Shown: positions 7,268 to 16,824 of the stretch, one piece after another | How positions within the stretch are numbered: the first letter of the stretch is position 1 | Layout of the letters: each line of letters opens with the position of its first letter | NCBI GenBank assembly: GCA_045533055.1 | Contig: JAZSHD010000143.1 | Location: 1 to 33,878 of the forward strand | DNA from: SIG78 sp045533055 | Lineage (GTDB): Bacteria; Verrucomicrobiota; Lentisphaeria; Victivallales; Victivallaceae | DNA length: 33,878 nucleotides | Reading direction: 5' to 3' | Translations under genes and position numbers: made by a program | The notes under the pieces: model-generated | What the model saw: only the letters and a program-made list of their open reading frames with translations | The model's database searches: none | What the model was told of the DNA's origin: nothing

Positions 7268-8022
7268 AAAACACTATTCCATTGATTCTTGCCGTATTGC
7301 TCGGCTTGGCTGCGGTTTTGGCCGTCAGTCGTATCATCGCAACATCGTCTGATAAGTTTGAACAGACAATAAAAGTCGTTGCAGCCAGCCGCGATCTCAA
7401 TGAAGGAGAAAATATTTCTGAAGGCTTTATTATGCCTAAAGAAGTTCCTGCATCTGCAGTCCCTTCGCAGGCTATTCCCTGGAGTAGAGCTTCTATGATC
7501 ATTGATCAAAAGGTTCAGCAGCCGATCAGTAAAGGTAACTATATTTTTATGCAGGAGGTTGGTCTTTCTCAAGGAATGGGGAATGTTGTTGGTGAAGGAG
7601 AATGGGCCGTTGCTATTCAAATTGCCGACAAAGCGGCCGCAAGCATCCTCCAAAGCGGAGATGAAGTTGCAATTATCGGTACATTCAGTTTAAAGAATGG
7701 GGCTCAATCTGCCGGTCAGAAAAATGAAGTAACAATGGTGCTCTTTCCCAAAGTAAGAATTCTTGAGGTTCCCCAGAGCAAAGGACGTGATGCAGAAGGA
7801 GTGATTGTCGTACTTCTGCCTCCGCAGCAAGCTCAGGCTCTTATTGCAGCATCCAGAGTTGCAGAACTTGTTCCTGTGCTTCGCAGAACCAATGACCCCA
7901 CTGCTCTCAACCGTATGGATGTTGGTATGGTTACAGCTGAAACATTTGAACAGATGACAAAAGATTTGGATAGAGTCATCATTCCCAAATATCAGAAACA
8001 AAACAATGAAAATAAAAAATAA
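7264..8022 (+). CDS. rcpC: RcpC/CpaB-like Flp pilus assembly protein (cluster 1)
   Basis: A 252-residue periplasmic protein with one N-terminal membrane helix (about 5-24, IPLILAVLLGLAAVLAV). A SAF-type beta domain follows (about 35-105; VVAASRDLNEGENI, PISKGNYIF), then a second beta-rich domain (EGEWAVAIQI, SGDEVAIIGTF, VRILEV). RcpC/CpaB proteins link the inner-membrane complex to the secretin. The start overlaps the preceding stop in an ATGA arrangement, and the secretin gene follows, as usual for rcpC-rcpA. The paralogue at 25036-25809 is similar along its length. Confidence 0.92.
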   Translation: MKNTIPLILAVLLGLAAVLAVSRIIATSSDKFEQTIKVVAASRDLNEGENISEGFIMPKEVPASAVPSQAIPWSRASMIIDQKVQQPISKGNYIFMQEVGLSQGMGNVVGEGEWAVAIQIADKAAASILQSGDEVAIIGTFSLKNGAQSAGQKNEVTMVLFPKVRILEVPQSKGRDAEGVIVVLLPPQQAQALIAASRVAELVPVLRRTNDPTALNRMDVGMVTAETFEQMTKDLDRVIIPKYQKQNNENKK

Positions 8023-8036
8023 TCGGAGTATAAACA

Positions 8037-9566
8037 ATGTTTAAGAAAATTTTATGTTCAATTTTTGCGATATTGGGAATTTCCTTTTCCGTAATTGCCG
8101 CAGACAGTGAACCGTTGTCTCTTACTGCCAAAGAGATTAAAATCGTTAATGTCGGATTCCCTGTTGAAGATTTTCGTATCAGTGACAACAGTATTGTTTC
8201 AGTCGAAAAAGTGCGCGATCAGCCGTTACAGCTGCGTATTATTGGTATTGGGGTCGGAAAATCCAACCTGCAGGTTACCGGAAACGGAATGTCTAAAATC
8301 TACAACATTACTGTGAATGATAATATCCGGGAAGTATTTAATGCTCTTCGCAAGGATTTAAGTTCTGTTCCGGAATTGGATATTTCCATAAACAGGAACA
8401 AAATCGTTCTGAAGGGTGAGATTGCAAGTCTTTCTAATTGGGACATCCTGAATAAGGTTCTTCCTGAGTATAAGGGCTATATACTTAACTTAGTTCAGTT
8501 TCGTCCTGCACCGGAAGTTATGCTTTCCTTGAAAAAACTTTTGGAGAAAAGTGGCTATGATGTCTGCGATAAAGATCCGGACAAGCCGGGAAAACTTTCT
8601 CTTCGTATGAGTGGTAATACTTTGATTCTCAAGGGGCAAGTTTACAATAAAAGCGAAATTGCTGCACTGGAACAAATAGTTGCTACACAAGAATGGATTA
8701 CCATTGGTAAATCCAAAGAAAAAATCAATCGCGTAAAACTTGTTATGAATATTGCTGTTTGTCCGACACTCCTTGATGTTGGCGTTGTTTTTGTCGGGGT
8801 GAAAAATTCTGAAACCAGTACCATCGGGGCTAATCTCCTTGCCAAAGGTCTTAATGTAAACCTCGCCAGTGCGTTGGGAACAATGTTTGCTGGAGATTTT
8901 TCAAGAAGTTTGAATTTAAATATGAATGCCAATACGGTTTTGAACTTGATGGCTGATAGCGGCTGTTCTCGTTTTCATCGTTCTGGACATTTAACATTTT
9001 TAAGCAATGACTCTGACACATTCAAGACTGTACATGAGGGTGGAACAATAAAAGTACGCATTACCCCCACACTTGGTGGAGGAAATGGCGGGGGCTTGGA
9101 AAACATTCCCTACGGCTTTATGCTCAGAGCCAAGGGCGGATTAATTGGAGATGATATGGTCAGACTGAATTTGGAACTTGAGGTAAGTACTCCGAATTTA
9201 CAAGCCAATGGTGACTACGATGTGAAGCAGTCTAAAATTTCAACCGTTATTCAGTGCAAACTTGGAGAAACTGTTGCACTGGGTGGTGTTCGTGAATTGA
9301 CCGAAGGCGTTTCCGGGCCTTCAGGAATTCCGTTTTTACGTAGAGTTCCAGTGTTAAACTGGATTTGTGCTGAAACAGGAGAAAGTTTTAACGACAGTAA
9401 GATTTTGATCTTGGTTTATCCGCAGGTCGCAGGTAAAACCCCTGCACTCAAGATGCCACCTTCTGCTGAGACCAGAAACACCTTGCACGAATCTGAAATT
9501 AACGCAAAGAATCGTTCTGAATCAATTCGAAAAAGTAAGAAAAGTTTTTGGGAACGTTGGTTCTGA
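8037..9566 (+). CDS. rcpA: Tad secretin RcpA/CpaC (cluster 1)
   Basis: A 509-residue outer-membrane secretin forming the exit channel. Signal peptide about 1-22. Residues about 28-95 form the CpaC N-terminal beta domain; 98-225 carry two BON-like repeats (KIVLKGEI and TLILKGQV); about 233-465 are the secretin domain. The signature lies at 400-445 with CKLGETVALGGVRE and IPFLRRVPVLNWI, then the final strand ILILVYPQ. A Lys/Arg-rich tail (ESIRKSKKSFWERWF) closes the protein, much as EFWRW closes the paralogue at 25830. No lipobox is seen, so targeting may need a separate pilotin. GGAG lies about ten bases upstream of the ATG. Confidence 0.94.
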   Translation: MFKKILCSIFAILGISFSVIAADSEPLSLTAKEIKIVNVGFPVEDFRISDNSIVSVEKVRDQPLQLRIIGIGVGKSNLQVTGNGMSKIYNITVNDNIREVFNALRKDLSSVPELDISINRNKIVLKGEIASLSNWDILNKVLPEYKGYILNLVQFRPAPEVMLSLKKLLEKSGYDVCDKDPDKPGKLSLRMSGNTLILKGQVYNKSEIAALEQIVATQEWITIGKSKEKINRVKLVMNIAVCPTLLDVGVVFVGVKNSETSTIGANLLAKGLNVNLASALGTMFAGDFSRSLNLNMNANTVLNLMADSGCSRFHRSGHLTFLSNDSDTFKTVHEGGTIKVRITPTLGGGNGGGLENIPYGFMLRAKGGLIGDDMVRLNLELEVSTPNLQANGDYDVKQSKISTVIQCKLGETVALGGVRELTEGVSGPSGIPFLRRVPVLNWICAETGESFNDSKILILVYPQVAGKTPALKMPPSAETRNTLHESEINAKNRSESIRKSKKSFWERWF

Positions 9567-9584
9567 CATAATGGGAGATGCAAG

Positions 9585-11225
9585 ATGATATTGAAAATAA
9601 CAGCTCATGACAACTCTGTGCAACAAATCAATCTTGGTGATAATTCCAAAGATTGGCTGATTGGACGTGCAGAATCAAATGATATTGTCTTGTCTGCGCT
9701 TGCGATCTCCCGTACTCATGCAAAATTATCTGGCGGACCGCACAAATTTTATATTGAAGATCTCAACAGCAGGTTGGGAACGGTTTTCAATGGAGCTCCA
9801 CTTAAGAAGTATGAAGAATTTAAGGTAGGAGATATTGTGACGATAGCATCGTTTAATTTGCAACTTATCAATGATGAAAATCCTCCAAAAAGGTCGACTG
9901 AAAAATCAAGATCTGATTTCTCATTCAATGAAAGCAATTTGCTTTATACAGATGAATTGATGGATTTGAAAAAACGGATACATGCGTATATTTTGAGTAA
10001 GTTGAATCTTTCCGAAATTGCATCAACGCAGCTGGAAGATGATGAAATGCGCAATAAATTGACAGCAGCATTGGATGCGACATTGAAAGAATTACACCAC
10101 GAATTGCCGGAAGATTTACCAGTTGATGCCTTGAGACAAGCCCTATTGGATGAATTGACTGGTTTTGGTCCAATTTCTCCTTTACTTAGAGCTACGAGTG
10201 TTGATGAAATTATGATTAATGGTCCAGACATGATTTTTGTTGAATCAAAAGGATGTATTCATGAAACCGGAGTCCGTTTTTTCAATGAACGACATTTACA
10301 AAATATCATCCAGCGTATTGTAGAACCGTTGGGACGTCATGTGGATGAAGCCAGTCCTATGGTGGACGCCCGTTTGCCCGATGGTTCCCGTGTGAATGCT
10401 ATCATTCCTCCATTGGCATTGGATGGAACTTCTGTTACAATTCGTAAATTTTCTAAAAAGAAATTGACAGCAGATGATTTGATTCAATTTGGCAGTATGA
10501 CTCGTGAGATAGATCTCTTTTTGCGAGAAGCTGTTCGTGCTGCACAAAACATTCTTGTTGCAGGCGGAACAGGTTCGGGCAAAACAACACTGCTCAATGT
10601 TTTGTCTCAGTACATCCCTGAAGATGAACGTGTGATCACAATAGAAGATTCGGCAGAATTAAAACTTTCTCACAGAAATATTGTCCGCTTGGAAGCCCGT
10701 CCGGCTAATATTGAAGGGAAAGGTAGAGTTCCGATCCGCGAGTTAGTCATTAATGCTTTGAGAATGCGCCCCGATCGAATTATTGTGGGAGAATGTCGCG
10801 GAGCTGAAGCCCTCGATATGCTTCAATCAATGAATACCGGACATGATGGTTCGATGACAACATGTCATGCAAATACTCCAAGGGATGCTTTGACTCGTGT
10901 TGAAAATATGGTGCTTATGTCAGGAGTAGAATTTCCTCTCTCTGTCATTCGAGAACAAATAGCTTCTGCACTAAACATTATAATTCAACAGAATCGCTTG
11001 CCTGATGGCAGTCGAAAGGTAATTCAAATTTCAGAAGTTACCGGACGGGAAAAAGATGTTGTTTTATTGTCGGATATCTTTGTTTTTAAGCAAACCGGAT
11101 ATGATGCTAATGGTAAAATTACAGGATACTATAATCCAACTGGAAATATTCCTATGTTTGTTGAAAAGTTACGTAAAAAGGGAGATTTGCAATTGGATAT
11201 GTCTGTATTTGTGCCACAAAATTAA
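9585..11225 (+). CDS. tadA: TadA/CpaF-type secretion ATPase with N-terminal FHA domain (cluster 1)
   Basis: A 546-residue cytoplasmic ATPase that powers pilus assembly. Residues about 23-95 are an FHA domain with the conserved positions present: GR at 27-28, SRTH at 42-45, NSRLGT at 61-66. A linker of about 25 residues leads to a CpaF helical domain (YTDELMDLKKRIH) and the VirB11-like ATPase. Walker A is GGTGSGKT at 327-334; the Walker B region is RIIVGECRG around 398-406; the GHDGSMTTCHANTP motif follows. Typical CpaF proteins lack the FHA domain. FHA domains bind phosphothreonine, so ATPase activity or placement may depend on a phosphorylated partner. AAGATG and GGGAG precede the start. Confidence 0.95.
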   Translation: MILKITAHDNSVQQINLGDNSKDWLIGRAESNDIVLSALAISRTHAKLSGGPHKFYIEDLNSRLGTVFNGAPLKKYEEFKVGDIVTIASFNLQLINDENPPKRSTEKSRSDFSFNESNLLYTDELMDLKKRIHAYILSKLNLSEIASTQLEDDEMRNKLTAALDATLKELHHELPEDLPVDALRQALLDELTGFGPISPLLRATSVDEIMINGPDMIFVESKGCIHETGVRFFNERHLQNIIQRIVEPLGRHVDEASPMVDARLPDGSRVNAIIPPLALDGTSVTIRKFSKKKLTADDLIQFGSMTREIDLFLREAVRAAQNILVAGGTGSGKTTLLNVLSQYIPEDERVITIEDSAELKLSHRNIVRLEARPANIEGKGRVPIRELVINALRMRPDRIIVGECRGAEALDMLQSMNTGHDGSMTTCHANTPRDALTRVENMVLMSGVEFPLSVIREQIASALNIIIQQNRLPDGSRKVIQISEVTGREKDVVLLSDIFVFKQTGYDANGKITGYYNPTGNIPMFVEKLRKKGDLQLDMSVFVPQN

Positions 11226-11236
11226 GGAGCTTTAGA

Positions 11237-12109
11237 ATGCCACTTATCAATATTATTACATTAATTTTGACTTTCACATCTTTGTCTGTAGTATGCTTCA
11301 TTTTGAGCAGAACTGTATTTAACGATTTGGAAGGGCAAGCTCTTACGGTTGATAATGCGAAAGAGTTGAAGCCTATAGAACACTTTATTTCTCAACGTAA
11401 ATTGACGATGATGCAGATCACATACTGTTTGATATCTAGTGTAATTGTATTCTGCTTGCTTGTCTTTGCTGATGCGAAATGGATCATTGTTATTATTTTC
11501 AGTGCAATCGGTGGATTGTTGGCATTTTGGACTCCATTTTTGTATTATTCCAGAAAAGTTACTCTTCGTAATCTTGAATATGAAAGCAAAATATTGGATT
11601 TTGTTTTGGGGATAAACAATGGGCTTCGGTCCGGTATTGCTTTACCTCAAGCACTAGAAATTGTGGGGCGAGACATCGGAGGAGTAATGCAGGAAGAACT
11701 AAATATTGCTTTATATGAATATCGTTTAGGGGTTGAGTTGACTGAAGCCTTGCAACATATGCACTCGAGGATGCCTAATGAAAATATGCAATTGCTGATA
11801 ACCTCAATAGCACTCACGCAAAAGAGCGGAGGTAGTTTATCTGATATACTGGGAAATTTAGTTGTAACAATCCGTCAAAGGACTAGTTTTCAAGCAAAAG
11901 TTAAGACGCTGACAGCACAAGGGAAATTTGAAGCAATTGTCATGGCATCAGCACCTTTTGTTGCCTTTGTCTTTCTTTATATACTTGATTCTAATCTAAT
12001 GTACCCTTTGTTGACCACTCCTCTAGGAATTGCTTCGATTGTAGTTGTTCTTATTCTTGAAGCAATTGGATTTTTTATCATAAAAAAAATAATAACCATT
12101 GAGGTTTAA
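11237..12109 (+). CDS. tadB: TadB inner-membrane platform protein (cluster 1)
   Basis: A 290-residue T2SS-F family protein. One N-terminal helix (about 4-24), two adjacent helices (about 58-105), a cytoplasmic four-helix domain (about 125-225: LDFVLGINNGLRSGIALPQA, EYRLGVELTEAL, LTQKSGGSLSDIL, VTIRQR) and two C-terminal helices. TadB with TadC forms the platform on which the TadA ATPase acts. AAGGAG lies upstream of the ATG, 11 bases after tadA. It matches the paralogue at 29167-30027 throughout, including the stretch from IRQR to the last helices. Confidence 0.93.
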   Translation: MPLINIITLILTFTSLSVVCFILSRTVFNDLEGQALTVDNAKELKPIEHFISQRKLTMMQITYCLISSVIVFCLLVFADAKWIIVIIFSAIGGLLAFWTPFLYYSRKVTLRNLEYESKILDFVLGINNGLRSGIALPQALEIVGRDIGGVMQEELNIALYEYRLGVELTEALQHMHSRMPNENMQLLITSIALTQKSGGSLSDILGNLVVTIRQRTSFQAKVKTLTAQGKFEAIVMASAPFVAFVFLYILDSNLMYPLLTTPLGIASIVVVLILEAIGFFIIKKIITIEV

Positions 12110-12118
12110 GAGGCAATT

Positions 12119-13018
12119 ATGGATCAGACAATTCACGTTTTGGGAATAAAAATATTAACTTTTATTTCTGTTTTTATGATAATAACAGGTGTACGGTTTT
12201 GGATTTTAAATAGAAAAAAAGCAGGATATCCGGCTATAGTTCCCATGATATACAGAAACTTTTCATCTGAAATTATGTTCTTCAAAAATATTTGTGGCGA
12301 TACCTATTTATCTGCGTTTCCTGGCAAAAGTGACTCAATACAACAATATCTGACAAAAGGTAATCTTCCATTAGAGGTTACCGATGTTGCCGGAGCACAG
12401 ATTTTTTGGGCGTTATTACTCTCAATTACCTCTGGAGGATTTATTATTGCTGCCAATCTTTCTCTTTCATTGTTTCTGATTGGGATTGGTATAGCAACTT
12501 TTGTAGGCTGGCTTTTGCCAGAAGTTGCTATTCAGAATGTTGCTGAAGACAGAAAAAAATCATTACGTCGTGAAATACCTTTTTCAATCGATTTGATTAC
12601 TGCAGCAATGGCTTCTGGCTTGGATTTTACCGCTGCAGTTCGCTATTATATTGAAAATGTTTCAGGAACTCCATTAAGTCACGAGTATGCTGTGACATTA
12701 AAATATTTGGAATTGGGCCATTCAAAAAATGATGCCTTAAAAGCAATGGCATCACGTATTGATTTGCCTGAGTTTTCCAGTATGGTCAATGCTGTCGTGC
12801 AGGGAACCGAAATGGGGGCATCTATTGTGGAAACTTTAAAAATAAATGCAGAAGAAATTAGACGTGTAAGAATGGAATCTGCAGAGCAAACAGCCCAAAG
12901 AGCTCCATCTTTGATGATGCTTCCAATGTTACTTTTTATTATGCCTGCTGTTTTTATTGTCATTTTTATGCCTATTTACTTAAAAATGCAACAGTCAGGA
13001 TTCAGTGAAATGTTTTAA
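12119..13018 (+). CDS. tadC: TadC inner-membrane platform protein (cluster 1)
   Basis: A 299-residue T2SS-F family protein. It has an N-terminal helix (about 9-28), a helix pair around 95-142, the cytoplasmic domain about 155-255 (IPFSIDLITAAMASGLDFTA, LELGHSKNDALKAM, VQGTEMGASIVETL, RRVRMESAEQTAQRAPS) and a C-terminal helix (MLPMLLFIMPAVFIVIFMPI). The QRAPSLMMLPML ending is typical for TadC. It directly follows tadB, as in Tad loci generally. The paralogue is at 30039-30941. Confidence 0.93.
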   Translation: MDQTIHVLGIKILTFISVFMIITGVRFWILNRKKAGYPAIVPMIYRNFSSEIMFFKNICGDTYLSAFPGKSDSIQQYLTKGNLPLEVTDVAGAQIFWALLLSITSGGFIIAANLSLSLFLIGIGIATFVGWLLPEVAIQNVAEDRKKSLRREIPFSIDLITAAMASGLDFTAAVRYYIENVSGTPLSHEYAVTLKYLELGHSKNDALKAMASRIDLPEFSSMVNAVVQGTEMGASIVETLKINAEEIRRVRMESAEQTAQRAPSLMMLPMLLFIMPAVFIVIFMPIYLKMQQSGFSEMF

Positions 13019-13027
13019 TGTGGTGAA

Positions 13028-14530
13028 ATGATGAATTACAAAATTGCAATTTTTTCAAATTCAACCAAAATCCTTGAACAAGAGCTTGATGTTGGTACTT
13101 ATATATTAGGACGTTCTCAAACAGCCGATATAAGACTTGACATTCCCGAAGTGTCTAGAAAACATTTGGAAATAATAGTTGATGAAAATGGAATAATACT
13201 AACCAACCTGAGTTCACATGGTTCTTTTTGGAACAAAAAAGTTATACAACCTGGCTTTTGTTTACAGCCTGATATGGAAATAGCCCTTGGGAAGAACACT
13301 TTCTTAAAAAATATCTCCGAGATAGGTGATTCTGATGAAACAAATATTGCATCGGCAATTCCCGCAGTAATGCAATTTTTGAAAGCAACAAAAAAATGCG
13401 ATGCCAATGAATCTGATTCCGAAGAATTGTTTTTCGAGGAGGTCAATCAAATTGATTCTACATTTGCAACAGACGTAATGAAAACCAGAATAGCCAACGT
13501 TGATGAACTCAGGCAGCTTCGAATTCAAGATTCCAGAAAAAAAAGCATAAAGTTAGGCTTGATAGCCTTGGGGTTTGCTTCTGTAATTGCTTTATTAATC
13601 GTGCTTTACAGTATCAGTTTTACAACTGTAGAAAACACATTAACATGGCCTTGTGACAAAAATGGTCAATTTCTAGGTAATTTCATAGAATCGCAGATCG
13701 GTAGTTTCAGTACTGGGCAGTTTTCGCTTTCGGTTCCATTTATCAATGGAGTTTCTTCTGTTGTAAAGAAAAATGATAGTATTATTGTTAATACACGTTT
13801 TGGGAAGAACGGCGATGTTCCTCTGAGAATTATTGTCTTAAGAGAGCGCAATTGTCATAATATAAGGAAAAGCCTTAAAGACCTGTTTATTGAAACATTG
13901 TCTAAAGAGCAAAAAAAAGACAAGCAAATGACATATTCTGCTTTGTCGGACTTATTTTATATGGGTAATGACAATGGTATTCCTTGCTATGGTGCCGATT
14001 ATACTAAAAAAGATGATCAGGGGCTTTCTTGGGCTGGATATGCTATTGCGTTTAGAAACGGCCAAGATTTATTCGTGCGTTTTGCTGAAGTACCCTTAAG
14101 TGAAAAATCAAGAGCATTTGAGAGTATTTCGGCTATACCTTTCTTGAAGTTTTCTCCAACCTTTGTTGAAACAGTTTGGGACGGAGCAGAAACTATTATC
14201 TCTGGAGAAACAGAAGATTTACTGTCTGAGATAAACAAGCATTTAGCCAAACAAGCTCCTTTTGAATGGCAAAGAACTTACTTGCTTATAACAACAGTAT
14301 TAGCTCGTGCTCAAACACAAAACAATTTAATTCTTGAAAAACAAGCATTGGATCTTTTAAGGATTTTGCGGAGACAGCAAAAAAAATGGTATAACAGCCA
14401 AAAAAGAAATTTTTTTCAGGCAGAATTGGAAAGAAAAGATACTAGAAACATTATAGAATTGTGCAAAACGGTTTTTTCTTCGCCCAAAGACTTGAGATAT
14501 CAAATGCTCAGAAGAAATCGCTGGGAGTGA
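13028..14530 (+). CDS. FHA-domain single-pass membrane protein (cluster 1)
   Basis: A 500-residue protein. Cytoplasmic FHA domain at about 24-92 (GR at 28-29, SRKH at 43-46, LSSHGSF at 61-67), an acidic linker (100-150), a juxtamembrane motif KTRIANVDEL at 152-161, a membrane helix at about 175-197, and a roughly 300-residue periplasmic region with no family I recognise. The juxtamembrane motif, the helix and the LTWP start of the periplasmic part recur in the much larger paralogue at 30966. It follows tadC in both clusters, so it is a core part of this Tad variant. It may pass phosphothreonine-dependent signals across the membrane, or anchor the FHA-TadA ATPase; both are inference. Confidence 0.85.
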   Translation: MMNYKIAIFSNSTKILEQELDVGTYILGRSQTADIRLDIPEVSRKHLEIIVDENGIILTNLSSHGSFWNKKVIQPGFCLQPDMEIALGKNTFLKNISEIGDSDETNIASAIPAVMQFLKATKKCDANESDSEELFFEEVNQIDSTFATDVMKTRIANVDELRQLRIQDSRKKSIKLGLIALGFASVIALLIVLYSISFTTVENTLTWPCDKNGQFLGNFIESQIGSFSTGQFSLSVPFINGVSSVVKKNDSIIVNTRFGKNGDVPLRIIVLRERNCHNIRKSLKDLFIETLSKEQKKDKQMTYSALSDLFYMGNDNGIPCYGADYTKKDDQGLSWAGYAIAFRNGQDLFVRFAEVPLSEKSRAFESISAIPFLKFSPTFVETVWDGAETIISGETEDLLSEINKHLAKQAPFEWQRTYLLITTVLARAQTQNNLILEKQALDLLRILRRQQKKWYNSQKRNFFQAELERKDTRNIIELCKTVFSSPKDLRYQMLRRNRWE

Positions 14531-14537
14531 TAATTAT

Positions 14538-16805
14538 ATGAAAAAGGTTAATATTCTGCAAATTACATTAACATATAATGGCAATGTCCTTTTTGATACA
14601 GAAGATATTGAGTTGATAAAAGAAATTTCAATCGGACGTAGTTCAAAATGTACTTGGGTTATTCCTGCTGATGATCATTTGGTAAGCGGTGTTCATGCTA
14701 TCTTAAATTATTCCAATGGGAAAGTCATTATAAGAGATAACAACAGTAAAAATGGAACTTTTTATCAGAGTAAAAAAATAGTAGAAAAAGTTGTTTCTCC
14801 TGGAGATGAATATTTGATTGGCAACTGTGTATTAAAGATTAACATACAAGATACTCCCAAATCATCAAAACCTTCGTCTCTTGTTTTTGTTAATTCCCCT
14901 CAAAAAGGGAAGCGATTTTTTCTTGAAAAAAATAACACCACATTAGGAAGTGACAAGGAATGCAGTATCATTATTTCAGATCCATTAATATCATCACACC
15001 ATGCGACAATTTCGTGTAATGGGGCTGAATATTGGATATGGGATAATAATAGCAGTAATGGGACATCCGTAAACAATGTTCCGTTAAAAGGAAAAAACAA
15101 ACGTCTATTGCAAGATGGGGATATTGTTAGTCTATCCTACATCGATTTGAAATTTTTTGATGGAGCGGTTGAACATTCTCCTGTAAAAATTATAAAAACA
15201 TCTGCAGTTATAATTCTGACCATTTTGATTACGTTAAGCTGTTATTGGTTATACAGAAATTTCAGTACACAGAGCGATGAATATTTGGATTTGGCTCGTG
15301 CGGCAGCAGAACGGGAACAATTTGAGTTGGCTTTTAATAATCTCAACAAGGCAAAAACATGTTCTAATGCAAAATTGTATAAAACTCAGATTGAAAATAT
15401 ATCGCATTCACTGGAATTGTGGAAAAACACAATGGAGCAATGGATAAAAGCAAAACAATTATTGTCTCAAGGTCAGTGGGTAGAAGCTTCTCACATTCTC
15501 GGTCGTTTAGAAAGTGGAGGAGCTGATTTCTGGGGATGGAATGCAACTACAGCTATAGAAGCAAAACAGCAAATGAGCATTGCAAAAAATCTTTTAGATT
15601 ATTATTTCTCAGGATTAAATGCCATAAATTCAACTTCAAATTCCTATCAGGAATTTTCTGTTTCTGAAAAAATGACAGATAATCATCTTCAAAGATATGC
15701 AAAAAATGCGCCGCAATATTTAGAGAGATTGCTAAAAGAGGTGCATTCGGTCATGCGGCAAAAAAATAAAAATGATCTCCTTGTCTCTGAAATGCAAAAT
15801 ACTCTTAAGATGCTGGATATCGAATCAGATAATTATTCTATTATCATATCTAAATTAGAACAATTAAAGGGAAACGCAGATGGTTATATGAAGTTGCGCA
15901 TACAAAAGTGTCTTATCCCGCTGATTGCTTTGCAAAAATCTAATAAGCAATTGCGGTTGCAAATTATGTATGTTTGCAATATGAAATTTAATGAAGCCTT
16001 ACGAATTTCATTGGATCTTCCAAGTATTGAACAGTGTTCTGCCGATCCCCATTTGTCAAGTTTTAGAAAGCAACTTGAAAAACAACATACTGCGGTTAAA
16101 ACAGCAGCACTGCAATTAAAGATGTTAACGACTGATCTTATAAAAAATAATTTTACTCCAACAATAACAGAGAATGTATTTTGGGGAGATTTGTACAATC
16201 CTGAGGTGATGAGAAAAGTATTTTTATGTGATACGCTTCAACAAGCCTTACCAACAAGAGGGCGAAACATACCGGTTGGTGAATATGATCGCATATTGGG
16301 AATTGAGTTGTTTTATGATTTTTTAACAGCTTTACCAGAACCATATCGCCCTGATGATGGAGAAAACTTTTCCTTTGTTCCTGAAATTATGCGAATAAAA
16401 AAACAATTAAACGACTTAGACAGTTTTTGTAGTTACATGAAAATTAAACATAATGCTTGGCTGCACAGAGGATGTTTGTTGGGGTTCTTTCGCCGTGGAG
16501 TGTTTATATTGGAGCAGAGAGAGAGAATGGTTGCTCAACTATTGAACAACTCTGGTGAGTTACGTGCTGAAATTATTTCTATGGGAATGGGATTGTTTTT
16601 GAGTAGTAGCAGTAACTATCCATCAGAAATCGTTGAAGCAATTTCTTCGAAAATGAGGGTATTGAGGAATGATTTAATCCCGATAAATAGAGAATATAAC
16701 GATGCTACTGCGGAACGTCAAATTGTTATTCGCAACACTATTTTAAGCAAAGGGTTACCTGGGGATCCACTTGTTCGTCGTATGTGGGGATTTAGGTACA
16801 GATAA
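14538..16805 (+). CDS. Double-FHA membrane protein with long helical periplasmic region
   Basis: A 755-residue protein. FHA1 at about 29-103 has GR at 33-34, SGVH at 50-53 and NNSKNGT at 68-74. FHA2 at about 132-205 has GS instead of GR at 137-138, SSHH at 152-155 and SSNGT at 172-176. A membrane helix (about 222-239) follows, then TPR-like helices just after it (DEYLDLARAAAEREQFELAFNNL) and a long mostly helical periplasmic region with many Leu, Lys and Glu. No enzyme motif is seen. The GR to GS change may weaken phosphopeptide binding by FHA2. No counterpart is visible in cluster 2, but its place would lie beyond the right edge. It is probably a scaffold. Confidence 0.83.
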   Translation: MKKVNILQITLTYNGNVLFDTEDIELIKEISIGRSSKCTWVIPADDHLVSGVHAILNYSNGKVIIRDNNSKNGTFYQSKKIVEKVVSPGDEYLIGNCVLKINIQDTPKSSKPSSLVFVNSPQKGKRFFLEKNNTTLGSDKECSIIISDPLISSHHATISCNGAEYWIWDNNSSNGTSVNNVPLKGKNKRLLQDGDIVSLSYIDLKFFDGAVEHSPVKIIKTSAVIILTILITLSCYWLYRNFSTQSDEYLDLARAAAEREQFELAFNNLNKAKTCSNAKLYKTQIENISHSLELWKNTMEQWIKAKQLLSQGQWVEASHILGRLESGGADFWGWNATTAIEAKQQMSIAKNLLDYYFSGLNAINSTSNSYQEFSVSEKMTDNHLQRYAKNAPQYLERLLKEVHSVMRQKNKNDLLVSEMQNTLKMLDIESDNYSIIISKLEQLKGNADGYMKLRIQKCLIPLIALQKSNKQLRLQIMYVCNMKFNEALRISLDLPSIEQCSADPHLSSFRKQLEKQHTAVKTAALQLKMLTTDLIKNNFTPTITENVFWGDLYNPEVMRKVFLCDTLQQALPTRGRNIPVGEYDRILGIELFYDFLTALPEPYRPDDGENFSFVPEIMRIKKQLNDLDSFCSYMKIKHNAWLHRGCLLGFFRRGVFILEQRERMVAQLLNNSGELRAEIISMGMGLFLSSSSNYPSEIVEAISSKMRVLRNDLIPINREYNDATAERQIVIRNTILSKGLPGDPLVRRMWGFRYR

Positions 16806-16824
16806 TAATGCAAGGAGTTAAATT

